This document shows, in pieces, positions 1 to 12,621 of a stretch of 64,000 nucleotides of DNA. The position numbers and the translations under genes were made by a program. The stretch comes from Hyaloscypha bicolor E. Taxonomy: Eukaryota; Ascomycota; Leotiomycetes; Helotiales; Hyaloscyphaceae. Within the stretch, counting starts at the first letter, position 1, and the number at the start of each line of letters is the position of its first letter. The DNA lies in assembly GCF_002865645.1 (NCBI RefSeq), contig NW_020194667.1:1945762-2009761 (forward strand). Direction: 5' to 3'. The notes under the pieces are model-generated. The model searched no databases. It had not been told where the DNA came from and saw only the letters and a program-made list of their open reading frames with translations.

Positions 1-3000
1 TTACTTGTTTCCAATAGCTTGCAAGCCCTCAATTTTGAAACGGATAAAGTTTGGAGGGATAGCACCCCCTGGCAATTATCTCAAAGCTCTCCCGAAGTGA
101 ATCCTTTTACTGTAAAGAGAGAAGTTTCGCCAAAAAGAAGATGATATGTCTACACACTGAGAGCAGCTAGCGTACGGGGATTTTTGAGGCCTGAATATTT
201 TGCCCCAACGCTTGACTAACCTTGTGTCTCTTATTAAAGAGCGCACTCAAATGGCAATGACTATTAATAGATATTAAAGCGTGATTTCCACCGTGGAACT
301 GCCATTATGCCTTCGAAGCCCGACTTCACGAGCTAAGATATAAAGATAAATCTCTGCTTTTGGTTTTAGTTGAACAAAGGTTCATGGCACCCTTGCCATA
401 GAGTACAGATTATTTTCGAAAGCTCCCTAACCACCTGCTATAAGTTGTAATTTCATATGAAATTTGGATGTGACTACCCGATGCCGCGCTCTGCTGTCAA
501 TGCCTGATTTTGTCGGCATTGATACAATAGCTAACGAAGTTTCCTATGTCTGGAAAGAGCTTATGTTCTCTTGTGAGACAAGTACATCCGCAACTCTTCG
601 AAGGCTATCAGGGCTGTAAATATCTGCACAAAACAAACTCCCTTCACTTCCCCCTAAGAGCGGCACTTCTATTCCAGGGAGATCTACGGGCACTACACAC
701 CGTTCTTGACAAACCCCTTCCTCGGCTTCCGCATACTGCATACACTGTAAACTCTGCGGCATTCATCTCAAGACTGGCACAGAGCACTAACCTACAGCAG
801 TATGCCCTTATCCGTCGTCCCGCTAAGGAACTCGTGTGCCGACGCAACTTTCAAGGTTGCGAGCGTGGCTCTTTCCATGTCTCTCAGAGCCACACGACCT
901 GCACACTTCCCAAGCTTTTGCTCATCACCACTTCGTTCCCGCCAATTACTCAGCACCAGAGAGCTAATTGCATGATATAGAACCTCCTACGAAGCACCAG
1001 CGCGCTCTCTGCTTCCCTCAATGCCTTCTATACTGGCTCTTTCCTCCTTCTTTACGAGAGCCAATCCCATCTTTACTCGCTGTCGACCCTTCCTTTCCCT
1101 TGGGGCCCCGATGACATTCCAACATTCTTTGATATTCTACTTCGAAACCACTTCGAAACCACTCGAGAAGAACACGTCCTATGTTTCCTTGGCACTGCTA
1201 CGCAAGACTGATGGCGATACAAACCTCAATACTATATTTATATTTACTTCTTGGTAGAGCTAGAGTTCCGGATGGCCATCATCTCGGAGAACTGACGACG
1301 GACCTCGACAACGACATTGTTGCAAGGGCTCTCCCTAGAAAGGCGAGCCGGAGGAGCCTCACGGTTCCAGTTGACAAGTAATTGGATAGCGTCGAGGGGT
1401 AAGAATTTGCTGACAACTGCAAGCTTGTGAGCATACTCCCAATATAATGCGAAGACAAAAATACACGCTAACCTCATCGTAAGCGCCTATCCTAGGAGGC
1501 CCCCGCAGTCCTTCCAGACCAGATTTCACCTCCCAAAACTAGTACTGCCACTTGATTCTAGTAGTTGGATACACGCAAGGTATAGGCTGAGCTGGGATTA
1601 CTAGGCAAAGAGCTTTGGTTTTAGATCCCTGAGTTCGCTCTAGCGGAATTTCTGAAGAAAGTTCGTGGAGGGATAAGTGCTCTGTGCACAAGAGAATGGA
1701 CGAAAAAAAAGGATAAGATCAACAACATCGCTTCGAATTCTTGATGGAAATGAAAGCAACCTGCAAAGGGAATGTCGGCAGCAAATAGGGGCCTTCTACA
1801 TATTAGGATCTTGTCACAACATCACAATCCCCAAGCCCCTTTCACCAGACTTTGTTGCACATCTCTTCTGTCCCGTCTCGCTGGCGAAGCGAAAGGTACT
1901 TTGTTAGAGAATAATTCTCGCTTGGCATAGACAATTGCTAACCGCAAATAGAAAAGAAGAAAGAAACTGCCGTATATTACAATGAAAAGAGAAATCATAA
2001 TGTATCCGCTTATTCTCAAAACTTGCCTTTATATACAAAATGCCAGTTCGAACTTTGTCCAGTATACCCCAGCTGAAGTAGAAGAGTACTACTAATAAAA
2101 GCAATAATTTATGACTTACTTGCTTTGCATGAATTTCCTGCGGTTCCCGAGGAGTCACAGGCGCCTTCGATTTCGACACATCTCTCCGACCCTCACTGCT
2201 CTAGTGAGTGCCGATGAATTAAGACAACAATAAAGGTCGCTATGCAAACCCATAAACGTGGAAAACCCTTCTATTTAGAGATTCAAACAAATACCTCTGT
2301 GGTCCTGCCGTTGCCAGCACATCTCCCCAAACCCTAGACGCTCTCAACTGGTCTGCGCCGCTGTCCAGGCGCGCCTTCTCTCTCATCCGCCAGTAAAAAA
2401 ACTTCTACTATCCTCCAGGGCAATTTCTTTAATCTACAATCGCAAGTAAGCATGACAATACTTTGCTCCTGCTTTCCATCTCAAGCGCTTCTTCTGCCTA
2501 CAACATTAGAGAGGAAAATAGCTAATCGATTAATCCAGATCTTTCATCTCATACCAAATCACGTTTCGCCTTTCTCGAGTCCTTCCGAGCCCCATCCTTC
2601 CTCAATTGCCACGAAACCCAAATGACCCGATCTCTCCTCACGTCAGTCCCTCCTTCCCTCCGCGTTCGGTTCACCTCTCGGTTTCACCAACATTTCCTTC
2701 CCTGGCCTTCCCTCCGATCTCCGCACCCACATATGTATCGCATTCTCTGGGCCAAGCGGAACACACTCTTCTCGTCCATCTAGTTTTCAAATTTCTACAT
2801 CGCTCCTTCTTCAAGGTCTCAAAGCCAGCTGCAGATTGCTTTCCCGCCAAGGACGTCCATGCACGCTTGGATGCGAGGACGGTGCTGCTTTGAGAGAGAT
2901 ATCGCGAAACTTGCTGTCAAGTATTCCAAAAAGCAGGCGATTCTTCACAACTCTTCTTGTGGACACGTACCTTCTTCTGAGGTATCTACAGGTTACTGAT

Positions 3001-3319
3001 TTCTCCTCTATGGCTCAGAAACGACCACCCGGTGAAAGAGAAGCACGAACCAAGCCAAAAGAGCAGTTGAAGCTGTTCAACTGAGCGCGAATTTTTTTTT
3101 TCGCACTCGCATCGAAAACGTCACCCACAAGTATGACTCCCCCACGGGACTTTGACGTAGACTTCGCGGCTAACGATACCTAAAAGGTACAGTGGATTAG
3201 AAAACAGTAGACACCGAAAAGTTGCCTCAACGAGCATTATGTGGTCCTCGTCTTGAGAATCAAACCTTACGGATTTGAACATTTGCATTCGAAATTATCA
3301 TTGCTGCTTCTTTCTCTCA
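1..3319. other. Flank without a confident gene
   Basis: Composition is ordinary, not AT-rich. Short open frames occur on both strands (for example 546-980 plus and 1244-1477 minus), but none shows a recognisable domain, a consistent splice pattern or a convincing start. The stretch 2,560-2,780 is strongly C/T-rich, as in fungal promoters, and lies ahead of the degenerate coding region that starts near 3,320. It may hold decayed gene fragments. Confidence 0.4.
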
Positions 3320-5050
3320 ATGGCTGGCATTGAACGCAGTTTTTCAGAGACTTCAGACGCTGGTACACTGAGCACCTTTGAGAGCATGAGCCACGTCGAC
3401 TCCACGGGGCGGCTCATCGAGCATCCAGGAGTTCAATACAAGGGACAATAAGATGGTCGAAATGAATCAAGGAAAAACACTTTTCATGCTCCCGACAAAG
3501 GCCTTTACAAAAATGAATGGAGACCCGGCAAATTGGACGAGGAACAACCCAACCCTGCCGTCTCGAGAGCAAATGGAAAAAGACATCGAGCCACTGATGA
3601 TCTGGTTGAGAGACGAGCGTTGAATGTGGGCCGTATGGTAGCAATACCCGAATACGGCCAGCACAGGAACATGCATAGCATTTGGTCCCGGGAACACAAC
3701 CAGCAGCCGACTTCCTCACCTGCTGCTGCAATGCATATCGTTTCTTCAATCACCATCAACTCAGCGAGTGGCTCATCTGCTTCCTAGACATCGAGGGTTG
3801 CAAGTACAACAGGCTCAATCTTATGGATGCCAATACCGAGACCTTCGGATAGCTTTCAAAGGAGTATGGCTATACCCTGGTCTCCAAAGAAGACATAAAA
3901 CTACATTCTGAACAAAGGTCGACGGCATGGTTAACCTCACGATCTCCGCTGCTGCTCCGAACCCGATCCTCAGGATTTCTCCGGTGTTCTCTGAGGGTTC
4001 CGACTTAGCTAATGTCGGATCGTTCGTCTTTGAATCTCGAATCTGCGATTACGATGATAACTACTTCGGTGGTGCAACTCAGGGCGGAACAAATCGTGAA
4101 CCTCCACGTGATGAGAAGGCCATGTCCAACTCGAACGATGTGTTTACTTCAATCTATTCCGTACAGCAATCGATGCAAATCCTGCCCTTACCGCAACCTC
4201 CTCTCCTTGCAATCTTCTCTTCGAGACTCTTTGGGCCTCAGGTGCAAGCTTAACGGGTCCTGTCACGACCACAATTACCCTTCCGGCCTTAATTCCAACC
4301 ATTGACATGTGCTGCTCGGGTATTTATCAGCCACATTTCAACTCTCGAACATCACAGTACTCGATGCATTTGCCAGATCACAAGAGGTATCGCTGTTTCC
4401 ACCTCGGCCTCCACTTCTGTCTCTCCTTCTGTCTCAACTTCCGTCCCTGCTTCCGCTCACCCAATTACAACATTACTACCCGAAGCGCTGCATGCAACTA
4501 GGAGGAGTTCCCCTCGCTTGCGATGATACCGTTCTCGCTCCGCCAACAGTCACCACATTGATTAACGGTAGCGTCATTGACGCCACAAAGAAGAGTGCTG
4601 CGATCCTACTTGGTGTAAACAACCTGTTCAAGCCAATTGTTGCTGGTCTCAACTCAGTGCTCTTGCTTGGCAACACATATAACTCGGGAATCAACTTCAA
4701 TAACATATCAAGCAAGTCAGATACCGGACGTTCTGTGACTGTCTCATCGCCACGTATGCTCTTGTTCTGCACCAAGCCAAGTCCTCCAAAGATTCAGGAA
4801 GAAGAGCTGAAGCTTAAGGGACCCTCTCAATCTGATAGTGTGGCAGGCTCCGATCTTCTTTCGGAAACCATATTGCAACGATTCCCGCTTAATCCCTCTA
4901 ATCTGCGAGTTCTCCGTACGACGAAGGAGAAATGATATCACCTTGAGAATAGAACTGAGAAAAATACAGCGATATCGGAGAAGGGGAAGCTTGGCTGGGT
5001 ACATCGGAGTATCTTCGCCGCCAGGCGTTGGTGAAAACTTGCTGTGAAGA
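3320..5050 (+). pseudogene. Degenerate coding region, family unknown
   Basis: An ATG at 3320 opens a 43-codon frame beginning MAGIERSFSETSDAG that ends at TAA near 3450. Further protein-like pieces follow in changing frames: around 3,745-3,930 a stretch reads EWLICFLDIEGCKYNRLNLM and continues through a TAG, and a 208-codon frame at 4309-4935 has no recognisable domain. The frame changes and in-frame stops suggest a broken gene rather than a spliced one. It may be the 5' part of the zinc-finger relic downstream, but that link is inference. Confidence 0.3.
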
Positions 5051-5189
5051 TTGATGCAGTGGGATACGGACCAATACGCTCGTAAGTCAACTCGCCCTGG
5101 AACTCTTGGCTTCAGCTAAAGCCACAGACAAGTACCTGTAAAAAGGGCCTCCATCGATCCACCTTCTTTCTATCCTACTCTTTACCGAT

Positions 5190-7610
5190 CTTGCGGTCGC
5201 GTGCTTGTCCTCCCCTGCGGACTTCATTGCAAGTCATAGAACAATGCAAAGTCCAAATGCCACCACGCAATCATGACCCCCACCTCATCCATCTTGGATC
5301 CGGTCCAGGAGATCAAGTCTTTGCTCGCCCTCCTCACACTCAGAAAGTCCCGCGCCGAAATTTGCCGTTTTCTTCGACCGATCATTTATATCATACAGGA
5401 TTTCAGCAGAACGAAATATCTTTTCCCCTGTGAGGGCTCGGAGAAAAGACAATAAAGCATTCACCAAGCAGAGCCTTCCAATACTTGATCTTCTCACCTC
5501 CCATGCGATTTCCATCTTCGTCTGCCAACGCCAGTTCCTGAATTTCAACTGTCCAGGGCTTTACTCAGACCGAGGAATGGCACCAAATGATCAAAGACAG
5601 CTGGATTCAGAAGGACTAATCAGCGCTTTGCACGATACCATCCTTCTTTGACAGAATACGCTTCCTCTGGGGTGAAGCAAGAGCAGAACCCACAGGTTAT
5701 TATGAAGGTCGCCATCTTCAATGTGGAAAATGTGGAAAGGCAGGAAACGAAGTCTGGGATTTGTTGAGATTGTAAAGGCACCAGAGCTGCTCGTTGGCAC
5801 TTTGATCCCACTACATCTTTCGCTGCGACTGCTGGATATGCCGAAGTCTGGGTCTGTGACAAAACTTTCAGCAAGTCATTCTTGGACTCTTTGGTAGCTA
5901 CGAAAGTTGTGGACTTCCATAACGAGAATGCAAAGAAGGCAGGGGATGAAGTTTGGGACAAGCTTGACAACGCATCAGTTGGCTGTGGGTTCTCAAGTCC
6001 ATCGAGTGGTCTGCGTGTCCGCCGTCCTAACAGCGCCCACAAATTTCGCCTCAGAACCCATGATCGGAATGATACCAACCATGTAAGTGTAAATACACCT
6101 TACTGCCTGCTTTGCAGTATCGTCTTGGGCGCAAATCATAATTGCTAATCAGGACCCACAGTCAAAGGCAGCTCTAATCAAGCAAAAGACTTGACCTCAC
6201 TTATTGCGAATACTCAGGCGCAGATTGATGCCATTGTGGCTGTTCGTCCCGTTGGTCCCGTTGCCCCTCCACCGCTGCTTACAAGTGCTGGAAGGGTTTC
6301 AAGAAGTGCACTTTGATGACGGGAAGAAGAGTCCAGCTCCCGAGAACCAGAACGGTGATGCTTCCGATCCCGAGCTGCGAAAGGACTTCGGATTCAGCCT
6401 CGAGGATGACGAGTCTGATGAATATGAGGAGAACGACGTTGAAGCCGGTGGCAAGTGGATCCACGAAGGTACCTGCGCTTTAACCCGGATGGGGTGTAAA
6501 TACCGCCACGAGATGCCGATGGATCGTGAGACCCAGCTCTCCCTCAATCGAAACCATGGTCTGCCGAACTGGTACCATCGGGAGAATGGTATCTTTCATC
6601 CTGGAGGTACGTTATTGCAGACGCCGTTGGCTGTGGAAAGGTTGTGATTGAAGAGATACACATGTTGACAGGATTAACTTTAGTAAACCGAAGAGTAGCA
6701 ACAATATCCATCGCGGATGACGTGGAGAGAGCGAGTATGTTCAGCCACCGCCTCCAACCCGACTTTCCCAGTCTGCAAAGTCCCGGCCGAGCGACCGATC
6801 TCTACCAATGAAAACTGCCACAGCTGTGAGAGAGTCCTAAGTAAAATGTCGGCTTCGATTCTGTCCGGTGCTAGAGGTTTGGGCTTATAATAGCCAGCGA
6901 AGGATGAAGCAAAGCTGGATTGATGTGGAGGCATCAAGAGCCGTCCACACAAGGTTCTTTTGGAGGTCATCCTAGGATCAAGAGATCCCACACCGACCCT
7001 GCTGCCCCTGGCTCCTTCCAGTGAATGAGGTTGTAGAGGTGACATTTGGTGATGGAAGGAAGAGACCGACTATGAAGAGGGCGAGGAGGGAGATGCCAAG
7101 AAGGAAGACGGTGAACTGAACAGACCTTGAAATCGTAAATCGCTAGACAAATTCCCAGTGGGAAGCTATTGGCCCAGATCATCCATCGGTCCCACAGTCC
7201 GCCAACAACATGGAGAGATATTTGTTGAGAACACCGCGGGGCGAATTTAGGCCAGAGCCACACCCAAAGCATCTTCTCTTCCACCCAGCCCCTTTCCTGG
7301 AAGGAGGCCAGATAGTCCTGCTGACTCTGATGAAACAACCTCTTTGCAAACTCTACCGATTGTCAGGATTGGGCATCTTGCAATGTCTCCGAGGTTTTGC
7401 GTCTTGAGCCAACTTTCAAATCGAAAGCTTGATCGTGCTGCCTGCCAAGGCTCCAGAAATGCCAAACCCAAAGCCGTCTGGAATCCATTCAACCCGGTCG
7501 CGCAAAATCCATATAATCCGGTTGCCCAAGGTCCATTCAACCGGGCGTGGGTGCCACGAATTCAGATGAGGACCTCAGCAGGAGATAATGAGGAGGGCGT
7601 TGACAATTGA
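5190..7610 (+). pseudogene. Decayed C3H1-type zinc-finger protein gene
   Basis: The diagnostic piece is in the frame 6204-6647: HEGTCALTRMGCKYRHEMP followed by DRETQLSLNRNHGLPNWY. This matches the conserved C3H1 (CCCH) module of a Pezizomycotina family that normally reads C-HEGTC-GC-KHEMP-DKETQ-SLGLNHGLPNWYRR. An acidic segment precedes the finger, as is common in the family. The first zinc-binding Cys is replaced by Trp (KWIHEGTC; TGG codon near 6,453). Upstream, 5,790-6,060 reads AGYAEVWVCDKTFSKSFLDS and continues as plausible protein. Downstream, 7,480-7,540 has a short repeat (NPFNPVAQNPYNPVAQGPFN). Frames do not join without stops. The finger is confidently identified; the boundaries of the relic are not. 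Confidence 0.55.
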
Positions 7611-7986
7611 GGAATGGAACATGATGTGTGTAAGTATTTGAGATTCAGCAAATGGATGAAATTTACCTAATTGTTTACAGACACTGCTTCAACGAGTCTT
7701 GCACAATTTTGTAATATTGGTGGAGAAGAGGGGGTCTTGTACTGTACTGTAATAGAATAGAATGCTTCTCCTAAATCAAGATCTTGCCTTTACGGTAACA
7801 GAAGCCTTTTGAGTAACCCTCAAACGCCTTCTTCGCAACCCTGCACGTGAACGTTGGTCCGGTACGTAGAATTACTCCCCATTAGCGTGGTTTTGCTCTC
7901 GCTTGCCGATTCCGGAGGCAGTATATCCAATAGATGTTGCTTTCCTCGATCCCTTTTCTCCAAGCAAACCAAGAAACTTCAGTATG

Positions 7987-8340
7987 CCACCACCACCACC
8001 ACCACCACCACCACCATTTACCCTTCCACCTGGTAATAGCAGTGCTAATTCAAATGAAAATAGACTCCATCTCCACACAAACAAACCTCATCAATCACCT
8101 CGTAAGTTTTCTAGATCTTCCAGATGAAAAGGGGTAACAGCTACCACCACCACCACCACCATTTACCCTTCCACCTGGTAATAGCAGTGCTAATTCAAAT
8201 GAAAATAGACTCCATCTCCACACAAACAAACCTCATCAATCACCTCGTAAGTTTTCTAGATCTTCCAGATGAAAAGGGGTAACAGCTGACTGGAGATCGG
8301 TTGAAAGCACCACCACCACCACCAACACCATCATCACCAT
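7987..8340 (+). repeat. CCA microsatellite with a 145-bp tandem duplication
   Basis: Runs of CCA/CAC lie at about 7,987-8,015, 8,142-8,160 and 8,308-8,345. The segment 8016-8142 is repeated at 8161-8287 with no difference seen by eye, a period of 145 bp including the CCA tract. Depending on frame the tract would read poly-Pro or poly-His. It lies directly upstream of the small spliced gene starting at 8345 and is more likely its promoter or 5' UTR than coding. Confidence 0.8.
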
Positions 8341-8344
8341 CACA

Positions 8345-9329
8345 ATGGTTCGGTATGTTTTCATATGCTCTCTGTCATCTGAATATCAAGCTAACGTTCA
8401 TATAAAGTCCGAATACGGCACGCAACCGCGCCCGGGCTCGCGCTCGGAAGATGATCTTGGAGTCCCCGAACTGCCCCCCGGCGGTTCAAAACGCTGGCCG
8501 CGTCACCGCCGCAATGGAGACTGCGCTCCGGGGCGTCATTGACCCCATGTAGTATGTTGAATTTGGCCTTTTTTCTTTGAGATTGTTTGGGGAGTTGGAG
8601 GTGGAGGTGGAACCGTTGTCAGGCTTGGCGATGATCCTGGAACGATCCGTATCGTTCCTAAGCGAGATTGTACCTTAGGCCTTAAACTGCCCTATAATTA
8701 TAGGGAGCTTATAGCGTACTTCCACTTAGACTTATAAATAACTTTATAACTACTAATCGTATAAAAAAACTTTTAGTTACGTAATTACTCTATTTAATCC
8801 TAGCTTTCTATTTATATTATATATAGGAAATTTAGATTTAAGCTTATCTCGATGCGGCAAAAAGAAGTGTTTTGAGTTTTCGTGAGGCTCGTTTAATTAG
8901 GAAGTACCTCCTATACAAATTTACTATGTAAGGTACTTTGCCCTGGATCGTTCCAACCGTTCCAGGATTATCGCCAAGCCTGACCGTTGTTGATTGCAAG
9001 TTGACCGACTAACCCCTTTTAGCGCGGGCAACATTGCCAACACGACGGTCCGGGGTGCTGCTCTCGCGGGAGCACAGGCTGCTGCTGCAACCTGGCCTCC
9101 AAATGGCTGTGAGTCTCATCCTTACTCTTCTGTTTGCTCGGGACGAAATCCTGGCTCTCATCATACCCTCTGCCTTTCGTTTGGTGGCTGAATCCTGGTT
9201 CTCGTCTCACCTCGCTCTTCCCGTTTCTCCTTGACAAAGATCTCTGTTTTTCGTCCTAACTTTTCCTTTCCCGCAAGGAGAGCTCACTGGTTTTCATCCC
9301 ATACTGACAGTTTTCTAGTCCAGCTCTGA
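8345..9329 (+). CDS. Small four-exon gene, unknown function (81 aa)
   Basis: Proposed exons are 8345-8352, 8408-8548, 9023-9108 and 9319-9329. They stay in phase and give an 81-aa Arg/Ala-rich protein beginning MVRPNTARNRARARARKMIL. The middle includes CPPAVQNAGRVTAAMETALR; the end is Ala-rich. All three introns have a branch-point-like sequence about 14 nt before the acceptor: GCTAAC, GACTAAC and ACTGAC. That regularity is the main support for the model. No family is recognised. Intron 2 (8549-9022) carries a MITE; without it and one target-site copy the intron would be about 103 nt, normal for fungi. The very short first exon (8 nt) and the 11-nt last exon are the weak points; the 3' end could be longer. 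Confidence 0.5.
8619..8983. mobile_element. MITE (365 bp) with TIRs and 6-bp target duplication
   Basis: The ends are inverted repeats: TCAGGCTTGGCGATGATCCT at the left, and its near-perfect reverse complement at 8944-8983, about 26 bp in all with one mismatch. The flanks are identical 6-bp direct repeats, CCGTTG at 8613-8618 and 8984-8989. The interior (8,660-8,940) is AT-rich and poor in CpA/TpG, consistent with RIP, and encodes nothing. The superfamily cannot be assigned from this alone. It sits in intron 2 of the small gene at 8345-9329. Confidence 0.85.
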
Positions 9330-10578
9330 GACGACGACCTCCCTCGACAATTCTCGGTCTCGTCCCTCCCCGCCCTCTCGTCCGGTCGATCGTCCACGGG
9401 ACGTTAAACGAATGTTAGATTAGTTTAGTGAATGGAGATTTCTTTCGGGCTTTCGTCTCATACTCTCCTTGGAACATGGTGATTCTGAACCGTGGTTGTT
9501 ATGCTGAAATCAAACAGGGAAGAATGTGAGGATGGGCGGGAAGAGATAAGTTTCCTTGTCCTGAAACCGTCTGGTTCTCTCGCGGCTCAATGCTTTGCTA
9601 ACTATTCAATCTCTCAAGATTGCAGTGTTGCAAATTTATGCCAAGAAAGAGTGCAGGAATCCGTTCGGAAAGAAGAGAAGAGGTTGTTGCTTTGAACTGA
9701 AGCAGACACAAAGACACGAAGTTGAGGCAGCAATGTAATGAATGGAAAGTGCAAGGTATGGCTATCGGAACTGCGTCTCGGAGAGGGCTGTGCTAACATT
9801 CAATCCTCAGGAACTTGCCATTCAAAGGGTTTCCAACCATTAAACTGTTTCCCTTGGAGGAAGTTGTGTGGTTAGCAGCTGCTGCAGCACTTCACAGTGA
9901 ATGGGGTACAAAGCCAAGGAATGTCAAGTCACTGAAAGAGAGGATGAGGCTGGCTGGGCCGTGGATTGAGGGATGAATCGACATAAAGAAATATTGGAGC
10001 GTCAAAAATAAAACATGGAACAAAGGAGGTATGTCAGACAAGGACTACTTTTTGCAACGGGCTGTGCTAACTTTGTAAGTTAGCAGGACCGCCTTGGTGG
10101 TTTGAATCTTGATACCTCAAGGCTATGGTTACATTTGGGGAGCAGATACGAACTAGGCGGGACTCCAGACTGGGGAGAACCAACAGGAGGAGGGTTTGAT
10201 CACGTGGGGCATGGATCGAAGAAGGTACCACAGGCAAAGACTGAATTTGAGAGATGGCCGCGCTAATTTGTCGACCTTCCAGGATCGAGATTAACAAAGG
10301 GTGACTCGAAATGACAAAATGGACTGCCTCGAGAGGAGACAAGGGCTGATAGGTGGGAAATGAGACATGGGAGCTAGGTAAGAAGAACTGGAGAATGGGA
10401 TCTGAGAAACGGGAACTGGGAAACGGGAATTGAGAATTGAGAAATAATGTCGAGGAATAAATACTTCATTAGAGGTACTAAAGACCGAAAAGAATCATTG
10501 TATCATATCGATTGAAAACGAAATGTCATCCATAACGCATATATCCATCAAACATAAACCTCAACCCCTCCCTTCCAT
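9330..10578. other. Intergenic, no gene seen
   Basis: No recognisable coding region. The stretch 10,370-10,450 holds a degenerate short repeat based on GAGAA(C/T)GGGAA(C/T)TG. This is the 3' side of the membrane-protein gene that ends at 10579 on the minus strand. Confidence 0.5.
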
Positions 10579-12621
10579 TCACGACCCCCTCCGCCTCGAC
10601 TCACGCGTCATAATAATCGGGCTCTTCTTGCTAAAAGTATACGTTGAAGCAGGTGTATACGGCTCTGAAACCGGGCTTCCATGGGTCGTACCCACATTCC
10701 GCGCCCTCTTGCGTTTGCAGAAGAATCTGTTTCTCGTTAGCACCCCTCCATTAACTCCCGAACGGAAGTCAAGTGAGGGAAGTAGAGAGCTTACACAAAC
10801 CCAACAACAACCGCAATCAACACCGGCACACCAACACCAACACTCACTCCAATAATAAGCTTATTATTCACACCCCCTGTCTTGCCGTTTAGAACGCCGA
10901 CGATCCCGGGACTGGTGGGCGAAGAAGTCGGCACGAAGGATACAGGACTCCCACTCGTGGAGCTAAGGGCTTTCACATTCGTCCCGAAGGCAATGGTGGT
11001 CACGGCTGTATTACTCGCTGCAGTGAGGAATGTCGCTTTTGAACCCGAAGGCAGAACGGATACCAGTGTCTTGGTCACGGTGTTATGGGACGTGGATTGG
11101 AGAGAGTTAGGGCAGTTTAGCAGTCCGGTTGAGAGGCATAGGATTGCTGTGTTCGTGTATGTTACTTTTGTGCTTGTTGTTGTTGACGATACTGAATTCG
11201 GAGCTGGATTGCGGGCTGCTATTGTTGCTCCGGTGGCTGTTGCGCTCACGGTTCCTGTCACGGCGCACGCAGCGGCGAGGGTAGTGAAGAAGAGCGGGAC
11301 CTGCGTGTTGGGCGTGGGACCCCATGTGTGGCCTCCTAGCGCGAGAGTGGCACCAGCGTTCGCTCCGAGAAGCATGGTGTACTCTTCGACAATGTGAAGA
11401 TCACACTCGGAACCGCTTCCTGCCGGGGCAACAGTTACGTTGGTGATGAATTGTGCTACGTCCGCAAAAACGGCTGCTACGACGCCGGCGCTGAAGTCGA
11501 GAGTGATGTCCGCGATGGTGTCGCTGGGTGTGCTGATGTCGACACCGGCTGTGATGCCGACGCGGAGGAGGGCTGTGAGGACGACGCCGGAGGTTTGGAT
11601 TGTGACGGGGAGGAACTCGAAATTGCCTCCGTTGCTGGGGGGTGGGTATTAGCTATTGTCAAACGAACGAATTGGGAGGGAAAGATTGGGTTAACGGGAA
11701 GGGAGCAGCTCACAAGTTTATACTCGAGACGTCCTGGTCAAACATGGGGATATTGATCGCGATTCCATCGTGCAGTTGGATGTGGAAGCCGGTGCTGATG
11801 TCGATTTCAGACTCAACGCTGAGGATCAGATCAATGCCGAAGACGACGCCGACCAAGAGATCGTTGGCAACTGCAAAGCCGATTGCAGTCTCTGATGTGT
11901 ACAAGTTCAAGGTATAGGTTGCCCCGCTTGATAGGATGGTGTCGATTTCCATATATAGTTCTAATCCGTCGAATTGAAACTTGAGATCGGATGCTGGGAC
12001 CGCGGGGACATCGACGTCGAAGTCTAATTCGAGTGGCGGGAAATCAATGTCATTGACGTTAAATCCGGCGCTCAAAATTGAGCTTGTAAAATTCTCGGCG
12101 AAATTCTTAACATCTTTAACTGCTGTCGTGGTGATGTTGCTGAACTCTGTCTCGATCGAGGAGGTAACGTTGTGAATTGCCTGGCTGGCATTGAGGTTAC
12201 CATTGATTGTGAATTGCGCCGTCGCTGTGCCTTTAATGTAGCAAGTTGTGCAGACAATTTCTACGCTCGCGGAGACAGAGGTGTTGCCCTTCTGTTTCTC
12301 ACCTGCGCTGGAAGAAAGTTAGCCACCCAGAATGCCTTCGCCTCGTCTGGTCTGAGCAGTGATACAGGGACAGTGTACATACATGCTGAATAACGTCACA
12401 CCATCCCAACTGGAATTTATAGATGTGCTGTTCTTGAAAACGGTGTCCCTTTTCGTTGCTGCCGAAGCCAGAGATCGACGAACAGCTCGTAGTGTGTCTG
12501 ACGATGATGTTCCAGCAGCATTACGAAATTCAATGTTGCTATTCAAAGGAGCAATACCAGCAGCGACAAGGCTGAGGCTCCCTGCCCAACTAAGGATCAA
12601 CAAGAGATGAGAGAACTGCAT
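10579..12621 (-). CDS. Secreted single-pass membrane protein (606 aa, 4 exons)
   Basis: Exons on the minus strand: 12621-12383, 12307-11714, 11634-10795 and 10726-10579. All are in phase and sum to 606 codons plus stop. Introns show GT-AG ends and GCTAAC or GCTAAT branch sequences near the acceptors. The N-terminus (MQFSHLLLILSWAGSLSLVA) is a clear signal peptide. The ectodomain has many N-x-S/T sites, two CxxC-spaced cysteines (CTTC), a beta-rich middle and a Ser/Thr-rich stretch near residues 400-530. A glycine/valine-rich membrane segment lies at about 535-559, followed by a basic tail (FFCKRKRAR) of about 45 residues. The layout (signal peptide, glycosylated Ser/Thr stalk, one TM, short cytoplasmic tail) is like fungal wall-sensor proteins, but I recognise no named family. 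The tail depends on the last intron; unspliced, the protein would end right after the TM at 10791. Confidence 0.75.

Noticed and set aside
544..980. 144-codon plus frame and minus frames near the window start
   Set aside because: No recognisable family, low-complexity composition and competing frames on both strands.
7934..8137. Frame encoding a run of histidines, and an overlapping polyproline frame
   Set aside because: Both are products of the CCA microsatellite; neither has supporting context or domains.
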